DNA of 64,000 nucleotides from contig JAOCPU010000015.1 of assembly GCA_035772785.1 (NCBI GenBank), positions 186,001 through 250,000 of the forward strand, read 5' to 3'. The position numbers were made by a program, and so were the translations under genes. The notes under the pieces were generated by a model. The model saw only the letters and a program-made list of their open reading frames with translations. It was not told the origin of the DNA and did no database searches. Origin of the DNA: Phlebiopsis flavidoalba. Lineage: Eukaryota > Basidiomycota > Agaricomycetes > Polyporales > Phanerochaetaceae. This document shows, piece after piece, positions 1 to 10,563 of the stretch (the first letter of the stretch is position 1; each line of letters begins with the position of its first letter).

Positions 1-680
1 TGGTGTTGTGAGCAAACTTGACGGGAGTAGGGTTCGTCTGATTTCTGTTGGATGGGGGGGTTGACGAAGATTATAACTGTAGAGCCTGACGGTCTTGTCG
101 GCGGAACAAACGTCCAATATTGGCCTTGTAGGTTTCCAGGCGATGTGGCCATGCCCTTTCGCTTATCGGGTCGTGACCTGAGAGACGAGTGTGGATATAA
201 AAGTTATCAGCACAGGGACGGTGTTTAATTACCTGTGAGGGTTGTTATGAGCTCTCTATTTTTGCAGGGGGTGCAAGGGTATTCCGTGCTCATCCATTTT
301 TGGTCTTGAAACGACGCGAAGGAAGAGAGAAAGGGAGCTTGAATGTTTGTGACCGTGGGGGGACTCTAACTCGGGCTCACGCTAAGGCACCTCATTCCAG
401 GTCGGTGATTGCCGAAGGCTCTTTGTGGCGCAGATTTAAAATCGCAACATTTTGATGGTGTCCAGTCACGGGAGAATAAGACTTATGGAGATTTCTTTTA
501 GTACGTATTTGTTTTTAGAAGACACCCAATGTACCGGGGCGTGACGAAACTAACTCAGAATCGGAGTGTAATCGAACTTCACCGTGAGGTAGATACGCCA
601 TAGGGTCATATGTAAATCTCCTGTGTTGCGAAGCTGATCGTAAGTCTTGTCATTCCAGTACTATCGCGAGAATCTAGGTG
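1..680. other. No recognisable gene
   Basis: I see no conserved coding motif, RNA gene or clear repeat here. The stretch lies beyond the 3' end of the minus-strand FunK1 gene that ends near 690. Confidence 0.5.
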
Positions 681-684
681 AGTG

Positions 685-2640
685 GTCGTTTTCTCATCCA
701 GTAGGGCAGAATTGAACAGGTCCAAGGATTTCTTCATGATTATCCAGGGGAACGTTTTCCACCTTGACGAGCAATTGTCACGTCTTCCAATGTGCGGCCC
801 TGCTTGCGAAAATTGTCTTTTGGAACTTCCGTCTTGGTGGACGCCACTGTCTTGTATTGCACGAGGTCTATCGGAGGGGGGGGGGAGAGTTGTCGTAATG
901 GTCTCTTCAAGGCAAAAGCCAAATGCCTCTGACGACCATAAAGTGTCCAGGAGGAGATTGAGTTGGCTTTCATCCTTATGGGAGGAGTTTCGGTAAGTAT
1001 GGCGAGAGAAGCTTCCTTCTTTTCCCTCACGGTAGGCAAGTTTCTGTAGTGCTCGTTTTCGAGTTTGAAGAATTTGCACCTCAGCGCCCCAAGATCTCAT
1101 GTGTTTCCTGCTAGTCTTCCCTACTGCGCGTCGAGCATCCGATGTCATCAAAGCGTTGAGCCGACGAGAGGAAGAGGTTTGCCTGTTCCCATTGCAAAAT
1201 GCGCAATACACGATGAACATAGATTGAACGACTCGAGATCGTCCGCGATTTCCTTCGGCTTTTTCGGGTATTGCGAGAAAGGTCGATGTAACACATCATG
1301 TTCCCTATACCACGCGCTCTGTTAGAAAGGCAGAAGAAGTTAAGATCAAGGCTTGAAGACTCACAGTGACGCCATCATCCAAGTGTGGCGGTTGGTCGAC
1401 AAGGTTCTTCTTATGTACTACACAAGTTCCCAGTCGACCAAAGTCTGTCCGGAACTGCCTATCCATCAAGATTTTCGACATGGATTCTCGACAGAATGAG
1501 ATGTTCGCAGTGCTGATATCACGATGGAGAATCCCCTTTCCCCATGCTTGCTGATGACCTTTCAAAAATCACTTTCAATTAAGTATAAGAGCTAGTATTC
1601 GATAACACGGGGGAACGGCTACTAAGAGCGCATTGGGTGACAGCGGTGATGAGCTGCGGGAGAGCACTCGTAGGACTCAATGGGCGGCAAACTTCCTTCA
1701 ACACAATCCTTGGATGAAGCGCTCTGCCCAGGAGCCACCCTCTTCGTATAGAAGGTCGCCGCGACATAGTCTTGTGGATGCCATGCGTCCTGGGAGCGAC
1801 ATCGCCGCCCGCTTAAGGCCGTGGCGACGTGTTCGACGCCGTTTCCCGCAGCCGCAGGTACGTCTCCAACTTACGGTGTATCCCTCCCGTCCGCGCAGGG
1901 CACGCCAATGTTCCTTCCATGAACGTCATCATTGTCGTCTCCGAGGGAGTAGCATACCCAAGCCTTCGCTGCAGACGGTCCGTTCCGCTGAATAGTCCGT
2001 CGGAGAGGTGTTTGCCGATGAGAAGCCTCCATTTGCTTCGTAGAAACGTGTCTTCCGCGTACGCGTCCGTCGGGGAGCACCGACTCGAATTCGTTCTATT
2101 GTCTTAACTTATCCTGTCAGTCTGTCAAAGACGACTCATCTATTTGTAAGGTCCACACATTACCTTGTAGAATATTGGTGGTACATGGTCCCCCTATTTC
2201 ATCCATCATGGAAGCTTGTACATCCTTGAGATACGGATTTTCGGGTTGTACCGTCTGTGAGTCGACTAATTTTCGGCAGCCAATGCCAACGTTGGGCCGT
2301 AGTGTCCGATTCCCTGGACAGTTTTTACCGCCCATGGACAGCTCAATACGATTAGTATTCAAGGTGTGCGAACTGCTCGAGGTCGGGGTCCAAGTCTATA
2401 GGATCCGAGATAACGGCGCGCCGTTGCGCGGTCACAGTAGGCAGGCGCGAGCATAGTGCTTGGCAAACGTAGAACAACAACAAATAGTGTTCGATGCTGC
2501 CGCAGCCATGATCTGTGGCGGCCGGTACGACGCGAAGGTTTCTCCCGAGCCGCGATAGATCCGTCGTTGTGTGGTAGTCGAGCCTCGCCTGGGTTCAAAC
2601 GCCAAACGCAAACCCTGAATTCTCAGTCCCAATTTTGATA
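685..2640 (-). CDS. Fungal-type protein kinase (FunK1), copy 1, frame-broken
   Basis: Protein kinase-like gene of the FunK1 family, read on the minus strand over several frames. Near 2460-2360 lies the N-terminal box that in this family reads like 'RWDR-GAVVSDPI', seen here as DPIDLDPDLEQF. Near 1690-1640 is EVCRPL. At about 1560-1510 is the catalytic loop GKGILHRDIS, with the Asp present. Near 1440-1370 is HKKNLVDQPPHLDDG. Near 1260-1220 is the family block KPKEIADDLESF. The C-terminal part has VPKDNFRK (about 830) and HEEILGPVQF (about 730), with a stop close to 690. An intron separates PHLDDG from the next block: it starts gtgagtctt and ends ctaacag. A second lies just before the HRDIS exon. 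Frame changes split nearly every block. The N-terminal limit is uncertain and could lie beyond 2640. Family assignment is firm; substrate is unknown. Confidence 0.75.
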
Positions 2641-2649
2641 CCGGTGATC

Positions 2650-5250
2650 ACCCATTGGAAGCGGAGCGAGCCGACGTGAGCCTCGCGGACTCAGAGAAGA
2701 ATTCTTGTTCAAGTTAGCCTTGTCTATCGTCCAGGCCGCTGCCGCTTGGTGATAGGAATTGGGATACTATAGCCAGCCTAAGGCTATGTGAGTGTTTGTT
2801 GTAATCTTCATTCACTGCCCCCACCCACAGGTAAATTTACCAAGATCCTTGAATACTAGATCGAGGTTCGCCTTTCTTCAATACGACGTTCAGAATTTTG
2901 CACTGTCGGGGTGCTAGTTAGAACCATGAGTGATCATAAATAATTTAGAAAACATACAAGTATCTGGGAAGTTGTAAAACGACCCAAGCCTCTCAACTGT
3001 TTGCTTGACGTTTGAGTGCATCCCCGTTAAGGTTGACATTGATCCTAGGACCCTTGAGTAGTTCCGTCTGAAACATCGTCGACAGGAACAAAGTCGTAGT
3101 TAAATGGCACTGAGACGGCGTGCTACAGTGAGCCAAGGGGTTTCTGACTAGGAGTAGCAGTTCACTGCGGTCAGAGTGGACTGCAAAGGAAGTAGCAGGA
3201 ATGGAGGTGGCCGTGAATAAACTGGTCGAATTTGTAAACTCGTCCGTTTAACTTTAGATCGACGCCCGTTTGCATTATCTCTAATCTTGTTTCCTGGTGG
3301 CATGTCCCATGTCCCCGCCTTCGACGGGTCGTCCACTGCTCCTTATAATTGACTTCCGTGGTGCCGTTATACGAGTCGTACAGACCCTCACTGGGATCGC
3401 TTGTGCCATGATTTCGGAGTTGATATCGTAAGCAGGCTTCTGATCTGCGCTACGCGGACTCGTCTTCACGAAGGAGTAATCAAAGCATAGAGTTGGGACA
3501 CCGAGACAATACCTCTTCACGACAGTGAGCAGGGATCTTGAGCGAGGTTTTGGCGTGATGTGGGCACGCAAACTTATGCATGTTACATACACATCTGTAG
3601 TCGTGCAGGGACCGCACGGAGGCTGCCGCGGTGACATTTCCTGCGATGGGTGCGTTGACCGTGAAGCTGAAAAAAAAACTGTCGCTCAGAATTTACAGGG
3701 TAAAATCAATTGAAAATATTAACCCAAGCAGAGCGTTGTGATCCATGGGCTAATCACATCGTTGAAGACGTCACGTTCTCTTGAAGCCTGCGATACGAAG
3801 GCCTCAGGCTGCAGTAAGGCTGAAGACACGGGTTGCATTAGCGTCATAGTATAACCAGTTGAACGACCGCAGTTGGCGCAACTTTGCAATGGGTTCGTAT
3901 TCCGCACACTAGAAAATGATGAATCAAGCCGTCGTACTAGATAGCGTACACAATGGGCGACAACAGGAGTCTTCGCCTGAATCCCCCGCATCTGCTCATA
4001 CGGTAATTCACTCATCGACCACGACCCTTCGGCGTGGCGTACACAAGGCCCATGGATACCTTGGTTCCTAAAGGGTCCATAGGGTAAGAGGTTTACGAAG
4101 GAGAAAACGGCGTACAGGAGGTCATCGAGTAGGTCGGCATCCTGGCGACAAAGAGACATCGAATTTGGGCGGAGCGCCAGGGCAAAAGCTACATGCGTTT
4201 TCAGCTCACTTCGATTGAACGCACAGCAACATACAATCAAACAAATCGAACAACTAGCGATGGGCTATGACGTCAGAGACGCAAGAGCTGGCCCAACTGA
4301 GGGACTGAGGGCAACTTACATATGCTTATGCTTAGGCGACAAATCACAAGCCCAGAAAACGCCCCTCAAGAGTTACACATCGCTGGGGGGGGAATCATAT
4401 CGCATCCACACAGAATCAGAGATTCAGAGGCTTCGAACTGTTGTAAGTGCTGATTATTCCGCAGCCATCGTACTCCTTGACAATTCAATGCGTTTTTTGA
4501 ATTCTTGTGCAGCTGAGAAGCCAAACCGAACAATGGGACGATGCGTGAGAATAAACGAGTTAAATCAGAGACGGTGGGCGAGCATAAACCCGCATTAGCT
4601 GGTGGCTAGGATATGCCGTGAATCGATGGAAGAGTAAGGAAGATGGTACGTATGAGCTTCTACTGGAAGACGGTCCGGCGATATCGCATGATTCTAGGGT
4701 TAGGTCTTGGCCGGACACGCCAGCGGCGCCCGGAGGCCCGGTGGTGTTCGTTGACGTGGGTGTCACGACGGCGCGAGCAAAGGGAACGTACGTGTTTTCC
4801 TGGTCCTTGTATACTGGCACCTCCTGGGGGAGTTTTTGAACAAATGTTCACATTTTCTTATTTGTCCTAGTGTTCACGCCCAGCATGTCAGGAACATGAG
4901 AATCAATCCAGTTCTCTCAATAATCTAGCGCGGTCTGTCGAGGTGGTCGTCCTACGAGAACGATGATGTCAGGGGGACCGATTTCAGTGCGATTATCCGA
5001 CCGGCAGTTTTTGGAGCGTCACATACCACCGGTACGACGAACGGCACCGGGCGCGGCGACTGTCAGACTCGCGTCTGAAATGCACACCCCACTATAATTG
5101 CGCGGTTTCGCGTCATCGAGCAGGTGTCCTCTTTCACTCCCTACCAACACCTCATAAACCACGCACTCCCCACGCACTCTTTCCAACCCTTTCGCTTCTC
5201 CACTCCCACCCCACACCAGCAATACATATACATCAATGCGCTGTGGTGTA
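2650..5250. other. No confidently recognised gene
   Basis: Open frames of 60-170 codons occur on both strands (for example minus-strand 3719-4240 and plus-strand 4215-4598), but I recognise no family in them. Part of 2650-3640 on the minus strand could hold the missing N-terminus of FunK1 copy 1; I could not find its motifs. There is no RNA gene or clear repeat. Confidence 0.4.
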
Positions 5251-5257
5251 GTATGCG

Positions 5258-6645
5258 ATGCGCGCACGGTCTATCTTACAGCTCACCTCTGTACACACTA
5301 ATCGAGGTGAAGCAGGTACGCGATATCCCCACGTGCGGACACAACGCACGTGACGGGTCCTCCTCAAGTCGCTCGTCTTTGCGTTGCATGGTGTGTCTGG
5401 TGGTAGCCGGGGACGGACACATTCAGGGGGCGAGGGCTAGTATCAGTCGCCATGGGGGAGAGGGAGTTACCCCCTCAATTTCCATCGGTGACACGTACGG
5501 CCGATCGGCAGGGTCGTCGAGTGTCGGCAAGAAAGCGAGTGACAGGAGTTCCAGCCTCCGGCGATCGGAGTTCGTTCGCAGATGTCTGACACCAAGGTCG
5601 TGTGAGTGAGCGTCGCGTTGCCGCATAGACGTTCGCAGGGTCCTAACTGGCCATGATTTGACGGTAGTGTCGATAACTGCTTCTATACTGGCCGCGACCG
5701 CGGGCAGGCGGGAGTTCTTTACTCACGAGAAGCTATCCACTCAGCAGGGTGGTGTCACACAGGATGGTTGGATTCGTGCAGGAGTGTAACATTGTCTAGT
5801 GGGTGTCTTTTTCTTGGGGGGGGGCATAAGTCCTCACCGTTGCATCGTTGGGATGTTGATAAGCGCATATAGCCATTTGCCCCAGAAGAAGTGGCTACAA
5901 GATCCACAACCCTCTCCGACGAAGACTCGACGTCTGCTCGAGCCCGCTGCATGTCGCACGATCCACGGCCTCGACAAGCTCGAGAACCCGCCCGTCGGTA
6001 TGCGATGTGCTCATCCTCGGAGCGGGTCCCGACGGGCCTGATTCTGGCCCAGCTGCTGAAGCAGGGAACGGCGCGCAGCACCGTGTCGTCATTGCGGCGC
6101 AACAAGGGCATCAAGCTATGGACATCGCCCAGCAGCTCGAGGCCGTGTGACGAGTACATTGAGCTCGAACCGCCAGAACCCCGGCCCGCAGTGGGATGGC
6201 AGCTGAAGAAGGACCAACCCGTACGGCTTTGACGTCGTGGTCGAGGGCGAACGGGTTGTCGAGCAAAAGTCGGCGAAACGAGTCGATCAACTATTGTGTG
6301 AGGAGGGGAGGTACGATTATGATTTACGGTGTGTACGAGAACAAAGCCACTCGTACACTGGCCCCCGTCAAAGATCTTCTTCGGTGACGAGATCAAGGTG
6401 TGTACAGTTTATGTCATTCTACGACGATCTGTGCTCACGACTTGCGACAGATCATTGGTTCGTTCTCGCAGCATTCTGCTTCCCCCGCGCCGTCGCCTAC
6501 CTCGATAGCGGCAAAGGTCAGGTGAAGGGCATTAAATGGTCACCGACACGTTCAAGCTGGAGGAGTACCAGCAGGCACTGGACAAGATGAACAGCCGTGG
6601 AGGCTGTCAAGATTGTCATCAAGACCTTTGAGAGCGGTCCCACTT
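5258..6645 (+). CDS. Zinc-type polyol dehydrogenase (D-arabinitol/sorbitol dehydrogenase-like)
   Basis: Medium-chain dehydrogenase likely to oxidise a polyol with NAD(P). The start is taken at the ATG at 5258 (MRA..., then EVKQVRDIP). The N-terminal, zinc-binding half is badly frame-broken; TGVPASGDR..FADV at about 5540-5590 fits the GDRV.ADV box. The C-terminal half is clear when frames are joined: LLEPAAC.VHGLDKL (5935-5985); VLILGAGPTGLILAQLLKQ (6005-6065), the dinucleotide fold; a DEYIEL stretch (6148-6165); YGFDVVVE (6220-6245); RRGGT.MIYGVYENKA (6300-6345); IFGDEIK (6375-6395); FPRAVAYLDSGK (6482-6517); VTDTFKLEEYQQALDKMNS (6540-6595). An intron of about 53 bases runs from 6398 (gtgtgtac) to about 6450 (acag). 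The end is placed near 6645 after VKIVIKTFE; no in-frame stop follows at once. Exact substrate cannot be told. Confidence 0.75.
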
Positions 6646-6827
6646 TCGCTGTAAACTCGGACTCAATGAACCCGCATGTAATTATACCCTGTCTCTATCA
6701 GTTCACACCTTTGCACATCCCCGCATATGTATCTGTAGAATTGCAAGTTTTTTTTGTCTCTTCGTGATGCTGTAGCGTTGACGTTGACTTGAGGGCAGGG
6801 CGAGTAATGCTGACTCGCGAACACAGT

Positions 6828-7221
6828 CACTGGGTGGCTGGCCCGTTTCTTTGGTGGCAGAAACGTGACAGGAGCGTGAGGTGGGAGCAAAATCCGGTAT
6901 CGTTTCTGACACTGACAGATTCTAACAGTGATCAAAATTTTGTGTTAGATTCCTTGTGCTGAGCAGCGAATGTGGCAGTGATGTAAACCGTTTTTGGGCC
7001 GTTTTGCAGGTAAAAAACTTGCAGGACCGTGAAAAAGCGCGGATTTTAGGGTTTGATTTCTGTGAAATTTGACATACGCCCAGAAAAGTTTAGGGCGATG
7101 ATCAAATGCGGCAGCTCCCTTTCACGTACTTTGCTCCGCCAGAACCGTACACAAAATTTTACCCCTTGCCAACGTTTTTGTCACGTTCCTTTCGCCACCA
7201 AAACGAGCCACCCACCCAGTG
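6828..7221. mobile_element. 394-bp inverted-repeat element with CACTG ends and AGT target duplication
   Basis: The sequence starts CACTGGGTGG (6828) and ends CCACCCAGTG (7221). The two arms match as imperfect inverted repeats for about 70 bases; both contain a TTGGTGGC-like block followed by AACGTGACA. The three bases before the left end (6825-6827) and after the right end (7222-7224) are both AGT. Terminal CACTG and a 3-bp duplication are features of CACTA/CMC-type DNA transposons, so this looks like a small non-autonomous member. There is no coding sequence inside. Confidence 0.65.
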
Positions 7222-7411
7222 AGTTGACGGCTAGGCCAACCCGTGCTGCAGGGATTCCTTCCTCCTCCGACGCGTCTCTCTACTACGCGCGTGTGCACCT
7301 GCAAACGGTTGACACACAGAACGCAGCTGTACGCAACGACTACATATATCGCTATACATACACTGCCAACACAAATTGCGCTAGTCTCGTTCTCAGACCT
7401 TATCACGACGA

Positions 7412-7670
7412 GGCAAAAGCGATGTCCGGTCGCGTTTACGGAACGTGACCGGTCATCGTGTTCCTGTATTCTGCACACCCATTTTTTTCCCGGTGCGGCC
7501 GGGCTCATCGCAATCCGGAGGAGGGCTCCCACCCTAGAATTATGGGGTAAGCTCCCGGGACCCTAGGCCGGAGAGGGCGAAGCGCTCAAACAGTCGCCGT
7601 GCGCGTGGCTGGCCATGCTTTGCGGCCGATGACTAGTGCAACGGACCCCCGACAGCTGAGGCGGCGTCTG
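7412..7670 (+). repeat. Left arm of a long internal inverted repeat
   Basis: This arm matches the reverse complement of about 9070-9319. It opens GGCAAAAGCGATGTC, carries CGCGTTTACGGAACGTGAC and CCCGGTGCGGCCGGGC, then GCGTGGCTGGCCATGCTTTG (about 7601-7622) and GACCCCCGACAGCTG (about 7644-7659). Similarity fades after about 7670. Small indels separate the arms. Confidence 0.8.
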
Positions 7671-8429
7671 TGACTCACTCGCCGCCATTACGTGACTAGC
7701 GACTTCACTGAGAGCTACCCACATTCCCCCAGACACGCCGAATCATGCATTGGTACATTGCTGAACAACGAGTACTGCTCCTCCCTGGCTGGCGCGCACA
7801 TGTGGCGGTACCATGACTGTTCATGTTATGATATGGTTTATATGATGGCACGGTAGGCACCCACAGCGAACCTCACACACCTGCGCCGCCGCCATTGCCT
7901 CGGCCCTCGGGGCAAGGGCACCAGCCCGCCTTTGTCCTGGCTTGCAAGACAGGGGCCAGGTGAGCTCTTCCACCTTTGCATTGACCACCATTATGTCCCT
8001 CACCTCAGGGCTGCTCCTCTGCGCAATACGACGCACACCTGGGGCAACACTAGCGGCGCAGGTAAGCAGGCCATCGTATGTGCAGCTATTGTACTCATAT
8101 CAATGCGGCTTTCCTAGCGTGACATCTCAGCACCCGCGTACGCCGGTCCCTCGACGCCACATACGACGTCAACTGTACAGCCCGTACACGCACAGTGCCC
8201 GGTGAGTATGGGCAGGTCCCACTGTGATGCATGGAATCATCTCACAGTGACAGAGCGGTGGCGCCTCGCGCTTAGAGGAAAACCCTGATGACCGCCCATT
8301 CGAGCTCATCTGCCGTCGGTTCTCGCTCCTGTCCCTCGAATCCATGCCACGGACACCATGCTCAACCAATGCCAATTCTCGTTCTCGCCGCCGTCGACCC
8401 CGGGTCTTGTTTTGGCATACTATCTCGAA

Positions 8430-8755
8430 GTGTTAGCGAACTGCATATATGCGGCCTTTCTGCCTTGCAAGTGACCCACAGTAGCGGTCATTGTCAAAGC
8501 AGTCGGTGTCTAGAATCTCGAATATCGGAACGTCTGGGCGGCGACGCAAGCGATAGAGAGGACATAGACTTACCCATTGCGGACGACGGGGGACCCCATC
8601 GCTTCCAGTGTAGCTCCTTGTTGTCGTCCTGAGCGAGCCTGTAGCGTTCCGCACCGTGATAGTCGTGCCGCCGAGACGAGCCGCTCACGGAAGGACCTCG
8701 AGTCCCGAGACTGGTCCGGGTTTCTTCCGTGTTTCTTCCGTGAGCTAATGTCACC
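8430..8755 (-). pseudogene. Probable GH63-type glucosidase gene fragment inside the mobile element
   Basis: On the minus strand, AERYRLAQDDNKELHWKRW (about 8660-8600) resembles the N-terminal WKRWGPYLSERQWGTV box of fungal GH63-like glucosidases, with a frame slip just after WKRWGP. The gene then has a good intron (8573-8534: gtaagtct...cgcccag), followed by DVPIFEILDTDCFDNDRY (about 8535-8480). That resembles the EILDTG.FDEDRYWDV box of the same family. About 100 residues that normally lie between these boxes are absent, and the catalytic domain is not seen. The piece sits between the long inverted repeats, which suggests a host gene fragment captured by the element. The family match rests on two short boxes. 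Confidence 0.45.
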
Positions 8756-9069
8756 AGCGTAACATGAAATGCATAATCTCACGAGTATTGTCGCGAGTGG
8801 CTTCGCTCGAGAGTGCGAGTGCAGGGGGCTGACTGCCACGTGCGCAGCAGGGGATGTGCTGGGTTGATCACTTGCAGCAGCGGGACATGGTGAGTGAAGC
8901 GTTGCCGGGCGAGGTGGAATATTTTACAAGGGCGGGACCGAGCCGAATCCCTCGCTGGTGTTACCAACATTGCTGTATCGCAATATAATTGCGGTGTGCG
9001 CGAAGCTGAATCGCAACAGAGTGGTGCGAGGCAGTCACAGAGGTAGTCGACCTCATCGCGCATATGCAT

Positions 9070-9319
9070 AAGCGGCGGGGCGAAAGTTCACGGGACTGCC
9101 GCCCAGCTGTCGGGGGTCCTTGCACCAGCATCGGCCAAAGCATGGCCAGCCACGCGCCACACGTGAGCGCCTCCCGGCCTAGGGCCCGGGAACTACCCTA
9201 ATTAGGTGTGGGGTCCTCCTCCGCGATTGCGGAGGCCCGGCCGCACCGGGAAACGGGTCAGAATACAGGACACGACGACCGTCACGTTCCGTAAACGCGA
9301 CCGCGACATCGCTTTTGCC
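9070..9319 (-). repeat. Right arm of the long internal inverted repeat
   Basis: Partner of the arm at 7412-7670, in inverted orientation; it ends GCTTTTGCC at 9319. Landmarks: CAGCTGTCGGGGGTCC (about 9105-9120), CAAAGCATGGCCAGCCACGC (about 9136-9155), GCCCGGCCGCACCGGG (about 9235-9250) and GTCACGTTCCGTAAACGCG (about 9281-9299). Confidence 0.8.
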
Positions 9320-10553
9320 CGTTGTGTATAGAGCAGAGAGTGCTTACTGCGTAAGCACCGTATCAGTGGTAGTAATGAGCTCGAGAGTTTAAAATTATGT
9401 TGCAGAGACCTGCTCTATAAGGTCTGGTGAGCTTTTCGTTCGTGTTTCGTGGACGCGGCGGGTAGATCAATCCCACGTGACGGCCCGGTCAGTAAATTTG
9501 AAGCAGGGTGCAGCACGAAAGTCAACCCGCTCGGCGCGATAGCTCTCGTCCACCAGACATTACGACCCGCTAGTGATCATGTAAGAATTCAAACTGACCG
9601 AATAATCGGAGTTTTGAACTGCTGGTGCAGAGTCCAGTGCGGGGCGTAATGTCTGGTGACTTTCGATCATGCGGGTGTAGATCAGTCTCACGTGAGCGCT
9701 CCCAATGTAATGGGGTAAGTCGCGGGTTTGTTACCCTCGACAGGCTCTCGGTTCGCGCCAGCGGGTTTGACTTTCGCTGCACCCTGCTACTCCGCTGATA
9801 CACAGCGCGATGCCTCAATATAGACTAACGCTTATACCATCAGTATATGACGCCTTATTGTCAGAATTCTTCCGCGCCGTGTGATCCATGGAAGTATGCC
9901 TGCTGATACACTGAAATGCACCATAGTGGTCACACAGTCCTTTCTGCTCGAAGGAAATCCCTTGAAAATAATTGTACATACAAATATCATCCAAAAATTA
10001 TGTTTTGAGGTCTAAACACTGCTAGCTGCTGCTTGAGGATGGGTGTAGAATACCGCTTGAGTGCTGAGGAGTATACTGTGGCGGATAGGCGCCAAGTAAC
10101 AAGCGTTCTCTAATGACGCGGGGGCACTTCATGAGGCTTGCTTACCCGCTTTGGAGCGTCGCTTCAAATTTACTGACCGGTGCGCGTCACGTGGGATTGA
10201 TCTACAAAACCCGTCCGAACGAAAGTCACCAGACCTTATAGAGCAGGTCTCTGCCCACATAATTTCAAACTCCGATTGTTACTAATGCTACTAAGGTGCT
10301 TACGAAGTAAGCACTCTGCTCTTATAAGGTCTGAGAACGAGACTACTGGCGCGAAACGAGAGCCTATCCCGAGGGTAACAAACCCGCGACTTACCCCATT
10401 ACAACTTGGGAGCGCTCATGTGAGATTGATCTACCCCCGGATGATCGAAAGTCACCAGACATTACGCCCGCACTATCTTGCACCAGCAGTTCAAAAACTC
10501 CGGATTAATCGGTCAGTTTGTCACTAGCGGGCGTAATGTCTGGGACGAGACTA
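9320..10553. repeat. Nested hairpin-module array (two modules, each present twice in opposite orientations)
   Basis: Module X (about 9335-9510) recurs reverse-complemented at about 10150-10343. Module Y (about 9550-9765) recurs reverse-complemented at 10344-10553. Both modules end in the same type of block: GTCTGGTGA, a TTTCG stretch, GTAGATCA and CACGTGA. Each module can fold on itself: in Y, CACCAGACATTACG near 9550 pairs with CGTAATGTCTGGTG near 9650; in X, GTGCTTAC pairs with GTAAGCAC (9340-9358). The left Y copy is framed by GCAGGGTGCAGC (about 9507) and GCTGCACCCTGC (about 9777). The order X, Y, X-inverted, Y-inverted is not a simple palindrome. The middle (9790-10140) is unique sequence. 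Confidence 0.75.
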
Positions 10554-10563
10554 AAAATTGCGC

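Larger units (their letters stand above)
7382..10553. mobile_element. 3.17-kb DNA element with 9-bp target duplication, no transposase seen
   Basis: The left end reads TAGTCTCGTTCTCAGACCTT and the right end, read inward on the minus strand, reads TAGTCTCGTCCCAGACATTA. AAATTGCGC stands directly before the left end (7373-7381) and is repeated directly after the right end (10554-10563, with one extra A). A 9-bp duplication fits Mutator-like (MULE) elements, whose duplications are 9-11 bp; hAT elements usually make 8. Inside lie long inverted repeats (7412 and 9319), a four-copy hairpin module (9320-10553) and a gene fragment (8430-8755). I find no transposase, so the unit would be non-autonomous. 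A nested history is possible, because the same TAGTCTCGTTCTCAGACCTT end recurs internally, inverted, ending at 10344. Confidence 0.6.

Noticed and set aside
3719..4240. 173-codon minus-strand frame with a faint kinase-like piece (DDLLYAVFSFVN)
   Set aside because: No other kinase motif is found around it on that strand; a single 12-residue similarity is not enough.
5755..6396. 213-codon minus-strand open frame
   Set aside because: It is antisense to the clear dinucleotide-fold half of the polyol dehydrogenase and has no motif of its own.
7820..8400. A plus-strand spliced gene suggested by three GT..AG pairs near 7960-8270
   Set aside because: The joined exons give short, arginine-rich text with stops and no family motif, and the minus strand is at least as open; splice-like signals alone do not support a gene.
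9320..10553. CRISPR-like or tandem repeat array
   Set aside because: Copies are few, long and inverted, there are no regular spacers, and the DNA is from a eukaryote.
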